Of a stretch of 5,271 nt of DNA, positions 1 to 5,271 are shown piece after piece. A program made the translations under genes and the position numbers. The notes under the pieces are model-generated. The model did not search any database and was not told the origin of the DNA. It saw only the letters and a list, made by a program, of their open reading frames with translations. Every line of letters begins with the position of its first letter. Positions within the stretch are counted from its first letter, which is position 1. The stretch spans positions 1-5,271 of the forward strand of contig CAZEVY010000176.1 in NCBI GenBank assembly GCA_964515555.1, written 5' to 3'. The DNA is from CAZEVY01 sp964515555 (GTDB lineage: Bacteria > Acidobacteriota > Terriglobia > Bryobacterales > Bryobacteraceae).

Positions 1-2315
1 CCGAGCTGATGCCCTCCTCCGCCGCACAGTTCATCCCCAGCCGGACCGCGGTCACTTCGGCGGGAGGCGTCGCGCCCGCGGGCAAGGTCGAGCTGGCCTA
101 CACGGCGCCGGAACTGTTCGAGGGAAGACCGGCCGACGCGCGCAGCGACATCTTCGCCTTCGGCGCCATCCTCTACGAAATGATCACCGGCAGCAAAGCC
201 TTTGAAGGCAGGAGCCGCGCCGTGCTGATCGCCGCCATCACCACCGCCGATCCCATACCTCTGTCGACGCTACAGCCCCGTGCGCCGCGCGCACTCGAAC
301 ACGTCGTCGAACGCACGCTCGTGAAGAACCCCGACGACCGCTGGCAGACCGCGCACGACATGATGGTCCAGCTTCGCTGGATCGCCGAAGGCGGCGCGCC
401 GGCGGGCAAGGCCATCGCGGTGGCGGCGGGTCCTGACCGCAAGAAACAAATGATGCTGGCGGCGGCGGTGTTCCTGGTCGCGGTCGCGGCGGGACTCTCG
501 GCGTGGCGACTGTTGACCGGGGGCGTCGACACGGAGCGCTTTCAGTTCCGCGTGCCCGTGGTGGGATTGAGCGCCGCGAATACCGCGCTCTCGCCCGACG
601 GGCAGACCATCGCCCTGGTCGCCCGGCCCGAAGCGCAGGAACCGTCGGCTCTGTTCGTTCGCCGCGTGGGAGCGCTGACCTTCAACCGGCTCGGCGGAAC
701 CGAGGACGCCGTGCAGCCCTTCTGGTCGCCGGACAGCCGTTTCATCGCCTTTGTCAGCGGCGGGCGCCTGAGGAAGGTGAGCGTGCAAGGCGGCGCTCCG
801 CAGGATCTCGCCGACGCCCGGGGTTTCTCCGGCGGCGCATGGAACGAGCAGGGCGTCATTCTTTTCGGCTCCGCCAAGGGACTGCATCGCGTCTCGGCGG
901 AAGGCGGACGCCCGTCGCCGATCACGACTCCCGGTGAAAAAGAGACCGGCCACTTCTGGCCCGCGTTTCTCCCCGACGGACGGCACTACATGTATCTCGG
1001 CTGGTCGGCCGATCCCGGCGGACGCGCGGTGTTTCTCGGGAGTTTTGACTCCAAAGACAAGTCGCGACTGCTGGCCGCGGAATCGAACGTCATCTACGCC
1101 GCGCCCGGGTACCTGTTATTCCATCGCGAGGCGTCGCTCTTTGCGCAAAAGTTCGACGCCCGAAACCGCACCCTCTCGGGCGACCCCGTGCACGTCGCCG
1201 ACCAGGTGCTCTCCAACCCCGCCAACGGACGCGGCGCCTTCGACGCTTCGCAGAACGGCGTGCTGCTCTATTTCCAGGGCGCCGGAGCCCCGGCCGGGCG
1301 CGCCGACACCATCCAGGGAACTCTGTTCTCCTGGCGCGACCGGACCGGCAAATCGGTCGCCGACGCCGGCGAATCGGGGCCCTTCGGCGACATGGACGTT
1401 TCACCCGACGGCAGGCTGATCGCCCTGACCCGGCAGGAGACCGGCACCACAGGCTCCGACATATGGATCGTCGATTGGCAGCGCGCCGGCGCCGCCACGC
1501 GCCTCACGCTCGACCCGGCCGACGACATGAACCCTGTCTGGTCGCCCGACGGGATGCGCGTCGCCTACACCACTTTTCGCAAGGGCAACGCGGACATCTA
1601 CGTCAAGAACGCCAACGGGTCCGGCGCCGAAACCGCGTTGCTCGAGACGCCCGCCGACGAGATGATCGAAGACTGGTCCAAGGACGGCAAGCACATCGCT
1701 TACCTCTCCGGGCAGGGGAGCGTTCCCGACATTTACGTTCTGCCGATGACGGGCGATGCGAAGCCGATCCCCGTGGTGCAGGGGAATTTCCGGAAAAACG
1801 AACCGCAATTCTCATTTGACGGGAAATGGCTGGCTTATACATCGGATGAAGCCGGGCAATTTCAGGTATTTGTGATGTCTTTTCCGGGCGGCAACCAGAA
1901 GCTGCAGGTGTCCATCGACGGCGGCGGCCAGCCGCGCTGGCGGCGCGACGGCAGGGAGCTCTTCTTCCGCGCCCCCGACGGCCGGGTCATGGCGGTGGAC
2001 ATCAAGATCGGGGCGAGGCTGGAGTCCGGCGTCCCGAAGGCTCTGTTTACATCGGCCGGCAATCCGCGGGGATTCGACCCCGTTCGCCACCTGATGTCGG
2101 TCAGCCCGGACGGCCAGCGGTTTCTCACACGGACGTTCCAGCCGACCGGGGGCACCGTCACAGGCACCGGGGTTCCATTCGCTCCGACGTTTACGCTCGC
2201 TTCGGCCTCGAGCGGGGTGATCCGGAACCGCGGAGTGGCTTTCTTCGGCCAGTTTTCCAACGGCCTCACCGTGATCCGCCACTGGACGGCCGGGCTCGAG
2301 AAGGGGGAGAAATGA
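1..2315 (+). CDS. Transmembrane Ser/Thr protein kinase with C-terminal PD40 beta-propeller (kinase A, 5'-truncated by window edge)
   Basis: This is the 3' part of a receptor-type Hanks kinase, expected to phosphorylate Ser/Thr in cytoplasmic proteins. The frame is open to the left edge (GAG CTG precede the ATG at 9), and the visible protein starts inside the activation segment, so that ATG is not the true start. By alignment with kinase B about 160 residues (roughly 470 bp) are missing, giving a full length near 927 aa. Numbering from Met9: APE motif 33-35, subdomain IX Asp (DIFAFG) 47-52, subdomain XI Arg (DDRWQTA) 109-115, membrane helix about 147-168 preceded by RKK (cytoplasmic N-side), then a propeller about 178-710. 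PD40-type SPDG motifs lie near 194, 239, 321, 464, 511, 556, 601, 644 and 698. The C-terminus carries a HWTAGLEK tail like that of kinase B. The P+1 loop reads VELAYTAPE instead of the usual GTxxYMAPE. HRD and DFG lie outside the window, so catalytic competence cannot be judged. The family assignment is secure; the ligand and substrate are unknown. Confidence 0.93.
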   Translation, partial: ELMPSSAAQFIPSRTAVTSAGGVAPAGKVELAYTAPELFEGRPADARSDIFAFGAILYEMITGSKAFEGRSRAVLIAAITTADPIPLSTLQPRAPRALEHVVERTLVKNPDDRWQTAHDMMVQLRWIAEGGAPAGKAIAVAAGPDRKKQMMLAAAVFLVAVAAGLSAWRLLTGGVDTERFQFRVPVVGLSAANTALSPDGQTIALVARPEAQEPSALFVRRVGALTFNRLGGTEDAVQPFWSPDSRFIAFVSGGRLRKVSVQGGAPQDLADARGFSGGAWNEQGVILFGSAKGLHRVSAEGGRPSPITTPGEKETGHFWPAFLPDGRHYMYLGWSADPGGRAVFLGSFDSKDKSRLLAAESNVIYAAPGYLLFHREASLFAQKFDARNRTLSGDPVHVADQVLSNPANGRGAFDASQNGVLLYFQGAGAPAGRADTIQGTLFSWRDRTGKSVADAGESGPFGDMDVSPDGRLIALTRQETGTTGSDIWIVDWQRAGAATRLTLDPADDMNPVWSPDGMRVAYTTFRKGNADIYVKNANGSGAETALLETPADEMIEDWSKDGKHIAYLSGQGSVPDIYVLPMTGDAKPIPVVQGNFRKNEPQFSFDGKWLAYTSDEAGQFQVFVMSFPGGNQKLQVSIDGGGQPRWRRDGRELFFRAPDGRVMAVDIKIGARLESGVPKALFTSAGNPRGFDPVRHLMSVSPDGQRFLTRTFQPTGGTVTGTGVPFAPTFTLASASSGVIRNRGVAFFGQFSNGLTVIRHWTAGLEKGEK
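2302..2309 (+). promoter_or_regulatory. Shine-Dalgarno site of kinase B, inside the end of kinase A
   Basis: The purine run AGGGGGAG ends 2 nt before the ATG at 2312 and lies in the last codons of the upstream gene. Its GGAG core is a strong anti-16S match and supports the ATG at 2312 as the real start. Together with the ATGA stop/start overlap it suggests that translation of kinase B is coupled to that of kinase A. The spacing is on the short side if the 3' part of the run is used; pairing through the earlier G residues gives a more usual 4-6 nt. Confidence 0.7.
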
Positions 2316-5104
2316 CGACGCTCACCCCCGGCGCGAAGCTGGGCCCCTACCAGATTGTCGAAATGATCGGCGCCGGCGGCATGGGCGAAGTGTACAAGGC
2401 GACCGACACCAGGCTCGAGCGCGCGGTCGCCGTGAAGCTTCTTCCGACGCAGTGGGCCGAGAACACCGAGATGCGCCAGCGCTTCGAGCGCGAGGCGCAG
2501 ATCATCGCCTCGCTGCACCATCCCAACATTTGCGTGCTCCATGACGTCGGCCGGCAGGACGGCCATCACTACCTGGTAATGGAGTACCTGGAGGGCGAGA
2601 CGCTCGGCAAGCGGATCGAGTCCGGTCCCATGAACTGGGAGGAGGCGCTGAAGACCGGCATCGCCATGGCGGATGCGCTCGACAAGGCGCACCGCAAAGG
2701 CGTGGTGCATCGCGATCTGAAGCCCGCCAACGTCCTGCTGACCGAGAGCGGGCCCAAGCTGCTCGACTTCGGCCTGGCGAAATGGAAGGCGCCTTCTTCG
2801 TCGTCGGGCGGCGCGGGCGCGACCATGGCCAGCGTGAGCGAGCTGACGGTTCCCGGAGCCATCCTGGGGACGCTCCAGTACATGGCGCCCGAGCAACTGG
2901 AAGGAGTCGACTCGGACGCGCGTACCGACATCTTCGCCTTCGGCGCCGTGCTGCACGAGATGATCACCGGCAGGAAGGCGTTCGAAGGCAAGAGCCGGGT
3001 GCTGCTGATGTCGGCCATCGCGACGGCGGAGCCGGCGGCGCTCGCCGGAGTTCAGCCGGCGGCGCCCAAAGCGCTCGACCACGTCATCAAGGTCTGCATG
3101 GCGAAGGATCCCGCGGATCGCTGGCAGACGGCGCGCGACCTGCTCGCCGAGCTGGAGTGGATCGCCAAGGCCGGCCAGGAGACGGGACTCGCGGCGCCGC
3201 TGGCGCCGTCGCGCGACAAGACCGGCCTGCGCGCCAAGTTGAAGCGCCTGGCGCCCGCGGTTGCGGCGCTGGCGGCAGCGGCACTGACGGTTGCCGCGGT
3301 TCTGTACCTCCAGCCGGCGGCAGCCTCCCAGGAGACCCGCTTCCGCATCCCGCTCAGCCTGTCGGCCTCGCCGGCGATTATCCAGAGTTTCAATGTGCAC
3401 TCTTACGCCGGCGCGAACTTCGACGTGTCGCCCGACGGGCGGTTGATGGTGTTTGCCGGCGCCACAGGGCCGCAAACCGAACCGTCGCTCTATGTGCGCC
3501 CCCTGAATTCGGTCACCCCGTTGAGCCTGCCGGGCACCGTCGGCGCCAGCATGCCGTTTTTCTCAGCCGACAGCCGCTCGATCGGATTCGTGACATCGGG
3601 AAGACTCAAGAAGGTGGAAGCGGCCGGCGGGCCTCCCCAGGATCTTTGCGAAGCGACCGGGTTTCAGGGCGGCGCCTGGAATCACGAGGGCACGATCCTG
3701 TTCGGCACGGCCCAAGGGCTGAAGCGCGTCTCCGCGCAGGGTGGGAAACCGGAACTGATTACTTCCGTTGCGGGAGAGGAGGCGGGTCACTTTTGGCCGA
3801 ATTTCCTCCCCGGCGGACAGAAGTACCTCTACACGGCCTGGAGCCAGCAATCGGGCAAGCGCGCGCTGTACGTGGGAACGCTCGGCTCAAAAGAGCGGAC
3901 CCGCGTGGGTCCGATTGAATCCAACGCCGCCTACGCCGCGCCGGGCTACCTGGTGTTTCATCGCGCCCACACTGTCTACGCGCAGCCGTTCGACTGGAAG
4001 AAGCCGGCGCTCGGGGGAGAGCCTGTGCGCCTGGCCGATGAAGTCGGCGCGGTGAACGGTCGCGGGAGCTTTGCGGTGTCGCCGAAAGGCGTGCTCGCTT
4101 ACTTCCAGGGCGGCGATGCGGGGACCGCGGGCGGCGCGTTCTCCGATAGCAGCGAGTGGCAACTGGCCTGGACCGACCGCAGCGGCAGGGTAACCGACTC
4201 GGTGGGGCCGGCGGGCACATATCGCGGGATTGAGACCTCCCCGGACGGCACGCGCGTCGCCGTCCACCGTCACGAAGCCAACGGGGGCGATGTGTGGGTG
4301 CTGGAGCCTCGCGGGTCGGTGACGCGGCTCACCTTCGACGCTTCGCGCCATAATTCGTCGCCGATATGGTCGCCCGACGGGACGCGGGTGGTTTACTCCT
4401 CGCAGCAAAAAGGCAAATGGGGACTTTACCAGACGCTTTCGAGCGGATCGGGGAGGGAAGAGTTGCTGTACGAGTCCGATACTCCCAAGGCGCCGATGTC
4501 GTGGTCGCCCGACGGCAAGCGTATCGTGTTCTGGACGCTGGACGCCAAAACGGGCGCGGATCTGTGGGTGCTCGACAGCGACCGAAAGGCGTCGCCGCTG
4601 ATCGCCACCCAGGCCAACGAGACGCACGGGCAGGTCTCGCCCGACGGGAGGTTTATCGCCTACACGTCGAATCTGACGGGACGCAACGAGATCTACGTGC
4701 AGCCGTTCCCCGCCGGCGCCGGACGCTGGCAGATTTCCAATCGCGGCGGCGACTGGGCGCGCTGGCGCAAGGACGGCAAGGAGATCGTCTACCACGCCAT
4801 CGCGATCAACCTCGACGCTCCCGCGCTGACGGGCGCCTTTACGGGGTCGATGCTGTCGGCGACGATCAACGTCAAGAACGACGCGATCGAGCACGATAGT
4901 CCGAAGGAGTTTGTGCGCTTCGCGGTCCTCAACTTTCCTCACAACGGCGGCGACTACCACACCTACTCGTTTTCGCCGGATGGCCAGAGGTTCCTGTATC
5001 ACCAGGTTGTCGCCTCCAGTGGGGTCGGGGTGACCTCCGCGGGCGCTAGTCCATCGATCGGGTTTGTGGTGGCGCTGAACTGGATGGCGGGGCTGAAGAA
5101 GTAG
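2312..5104 (+). CDS. Transmembrane Ser/Thr protein kinase with C-terminal PD40/TolB-like beta-propeller (kinase B, complete)
   Basis: A complete 930-aa receptor-type Hanks (PknB-like) kinase, predicted to transfer ATP gamma-phosphate to Ser/Thr of cytoplasmic targets. The catalytic set is intact: glycine loop IGAGGMGEVY (19-28), VAVK Lys42, alpha-C Glu61 (FEREAQ), HRDLKPAN 133-140 with Asp135 and Asn140, DFG 152-154, GTLQYMAPE 186-194, DIFAFG Asp206 and subdomain XI Arg270. The activation loop (155-185) is rich in Ser/Thr, including SSSS at 162-165, and offers many autophosphorylation sites. A basic stretch (R301-R312) precedes one membrane helix about 314-334, placing the kinase inside and the propeller outside the inner membrane. 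PD40-like motifs lie near 372, 417, 499, 589, 642, 686, 731, 775, 818 and 887, with the C-terminal block at a regular 43-45 residue period. The start is supported by an SD and by the matching N-terminus of kinase C. The gene overlaps kinase A by 4 bp. It has about 14 extra residues at 825-863 relative to A. The sensed ligand and targets cannot be inferred. Confidence 0.96.
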   Translation: MTTLTPGAKLGPYQIVEMIGAGGMGEVYKATDTRLERAVAVKLLPTQWAENTEMRQRFEREAQIIASLHHPNICVLHDVGRQDGHHYLVMEYLEGETLGKRIESGPMNWEEALKTGIAMADALDKAHRKGVVHRDLKPANVLLTESGPKLLDFGLAKWKAPSSSSGGAGATMASVSELTVPGAILGTLQYMAPEQLEGVDSDARTDIFAFGAVLHEMITGRKAFEGKSRVLLMSAIATAEPAALAGVQPAAPKALDHVIKVCMAKDPADRWQTARDLLAELEWIAKAGQETGLAAPLAPSRDKTGLRAKLKRLAPAVAALAAAALTVAAVLYLQPAAASQETRFRIPLSLSASPAIIQSFNVHSYAGANFDVSPDGRLMVFAGATGPQTEPSLYVRPLNSVTPLSLPGTVGASMPFFSADSRSIGFVTSGRLKKVEAAGGPPQDLCEATGFQGGAWNHEGTILFGTAQGLKRVSAQGGKPELITSVAGEEAGHFWPNFLPGGQKYLYTAWSQQSGKRALYVGTLGSKERTRVGPIESNAAYAAPGYLVFHRAHTVYAQPFDWKKPALGGEPVRLADEVGAVNGRGSFAVSPKGVLAYFQGGDAGTAGGAFSDSSEWQLAWTDRSGRVTDSVGPAGTYRGIETSPDGTRVAVHRHEANGGDVWVLEPRGSVTRLTFDASRHNSSPIWSPDGTRVVYSSQQKGKWGLYQTLSSGSGREELLYESDTPKAPMSWSPDGKRIVFWTLDAKTGADLWVLDSDRKASPLIATQANETHGQVSPDGRFIAYTSNLTGRNEIYVQPFPAGAGRWQISNRGGDWARWRKDGKEIVYHAIAINLDAPALTGAFTGSMLSATINVKNDAIEHDSPKEFVRFAVLNFPHNGGDYHTYSFSPDGQRFLYHQVVASSGVGVTSAGASPSIGFVVALNWMAGLKK

Positions 5105-5169
5105 TTCACTCAACCGACTCGCCGCAAGGCCGCGAAAGGGCGGGCAGCCCGAGCAGATTGATCCCGCGC

Positions 5170-5199
5170 TTGCGGATTTGCCTCGCGACGGATTAGCAT
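5170..5199 (+). promoter_or_regulatory. Weak candidate sigma70-like promoter for kinase C
   Basis: TTGCGG (5170-5175) and TAGCAT (5194-5199) are separated by 18 nt and match 3/6 and 4/6 positions of the -35 and -10 consensus. A start near 5206 would leave a leader of about 25 nt that keeps the SD. The alternative -10 hexamer CATAAT (5212-5217) is a better match (5/6) but has no -35 partner at 17 nt and would start transcription about 7 nt before the ATG, losing the SD. This is a guess from composition and position only. Confidence 0.2.
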
Positions 5200-5212
5200 T
5201 AACCGATCCGTC
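5187..5212. repeat. Perfect 7-bp inverted repeat upstream of kinase C (possible operator or leader hairpin)
   Basis: GACGGAT (5187-5193) and its exact reverse complement ATCCGTC (5206-5212) flank a 12-nt AT-rich spacer. The half-site centres are 19 bp apart, close to two helical turns, which suits a dimeric DNA-binding protein. It overlaps the region where a promoter for kinase C would be expected and ends 18 nt before the ATG. It could alternatively fold as a small RNA hairpin with a 12-nt loop. Only one copy is visible, and no regulator gene is in the window. Confidence 0.35.
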
Positions 5213-5219
5213 ATAATTT

Positions 5220-5225
5220 AGAGGA
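5220..5225 (+). promoter_or_regulatory. Shine-Dalgarno site of kinase C
   Basis: AGAGGA sits 5 nt upstream of the ATG at 5231, a normal spacing. It fixes this ATG as the start and supports the reading of the last 41 bases as the beginning of a gene rather than chance similarity. Confidence 0.65.
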
Positions 5226-5230
5226 CGCAC

Positions 5231-5271
5231 ATGCCCATCGCCCCCGGCGACAAGCTGGGACCCTACGAAAT
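5231..5271 (+). CDS. N-terminus of a third Ser/Thr protein kinase of the same family (kinase C, 3'-truncated by window edge)
   Basis: Thirteen complete codons plus two bases read MPIAPGDKLGPYE before the window ends. This aligns without gaps from residue 4 of kinase B (LTPGAKLGPYQI): the P-G-x-K-L-G-P-Y core is the usual start of PknB-like kinases in Acidobacteriota, immediately before the first beta-strand and glycine loop. The nucleotide context (SD at 5220-5225, same strand, short gap) also fits. Nothing after the first strand is visible, so the propeller and catalytic status are assumed only from family resemblance. The N-terminal match is short, but the position in a tandem array makes the call likely. 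Confidence 0.85.
   Translation, partial: MPIAPGDKLGPYE

Larger units (their letters stand above)
5105..5230 (+). other. Intergenic spacer between kinase B and kinase C
   Basis: A 126-bp non-coding gap. Its first half (to about 5151) is GC-rich with only short competing stems, such as GCC-GCAA-GGC at 5121-5130 and CGGG-CAG-CCCG at 5141-5151. No T-tract follows them, so no intrinsic terminator is supported. The second half is AT-rich for this DNA (about 5192-5222) and holds an inverted repeat, weak promoter-like hexamers and the SD of kinase C. Unlike the overlapping A/B junction, this gap leaves room for separate transcription of kinase C, although read-through from A/B remains possible. Confidence 0.6.

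Noticed and set aside
9..11. ATG at position 9 as the start of kinase A
   Set aside because: The frame is open upstream to the window edge, and the protein from this ATG begins in the middle of the activation segment, about 160 residues after the expected start by comparison with kinase B.
1862..3475. Long open frame of 537 codons on the - strand across the A/B junction
   Set aside because: It lies fully antisense to two well-supported kinase genes; its product is Arg/Gly/Ala/His-rich low-complexity sequence with no recognisable domain, as expected for the complementary strand of high-GC coding DNA.
5121..5151. Intrinsic terminator after kinase B
   Set aside because: Only 3-4 bp competing GC stems are present (5121-5130, 5130-5143, 5141-5151), and no run of T follows.
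5212..5217. CATAAT as the -10 box of kinase C
   Set aside because: There is no -35-like hexamer 16-18 nt upstream, and transcription would start about 7 nt before the ATG, leaving out the good Shine-Dalgarno site at 5220-5225.
3887..5230. 447-codon open frame on the - strand opposite the propeller of kinase B and the spacer
   Set aside because: Antisense to a strong coding region, with composition typical of a GC-driven shadow and no recognisable motif. It would leave kinase C's promoter region coding on the other strand without any support.
1..5271. CRISPR array, tRNA/rRNA gene, insertion sequence or prophage part
   Set aside because: No short regularly spaced repeats, RNA-gene motifs, transposase-like protein or terminal inverted repeats were seen; the only long repeats are the homologous parts of the kinase paralogues.

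Overview
The window is GC-rich (about two thirds G+C by eye) and almost entirely coding on the + strand. It holds three consecutive genes of one family: a transmembrane Ser/Thr protein kinase of the bacterial Hanks/PknB type with a C-terminal beta-propeller built from WD40-like 'PD40' (TolB-type) repeats. Large tandem families of this kinase-TM-propeller architecture are characteristic of Acidobacteriota, especially the Solibacter/Bryobacter group. That assignment is inferred from architecture and composition, as no phylogenetic marker gene is present.

Layout: (1) positions 1-2315 carry the 3' part of kinase A, which runs off the left edge. The window opens a few codons after where its DFG motif should lie, so the ATP-binding lobe, HRD and DFG are not visible. 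(2) Positions 2312-5104 carry kinase B, complete at 930 aa, with all canonical catalytic motifs, one membrane segment and a propeller. Its ATG overlaps the TGA of kinase A (ATGA). (3) Positions 5105-5230 are a 126-bp intergenic spacer. It has no convincing terminator but contains an AT-rich patch with a 7-bp perfect inverted repeat and a Shine-Dalgarno site. (4) Positions 5231-5271 hold the first 13 codons of kinase C, whose N-terminus matches that of kinase B.

How they may work together: A and B look co-transcribed and translationally coupled. The predicted topology (basic residues before a single membrane helix) puts the kinase in the cytoplasm and the propeller outside the inner membrane, as expected for receptor kinases in which an extracytoplasmic propeller senses a ligand or partner and the kinase signals inward. 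Ligand and substrates cannot be read from the sequence. The array appears to have grown by gene duplication: A and B align over the kinase C-lobe at a constant 2,780-bp offset with long identical stretches. The most notable deviations are the non-canonical P+1 loop of kinase A, a 14-residue insertion late in the propeller of kinase B, and the dyad in front of kinase C. I see no RNA gene, CRISPR array, insertion sequence or clearly new system.
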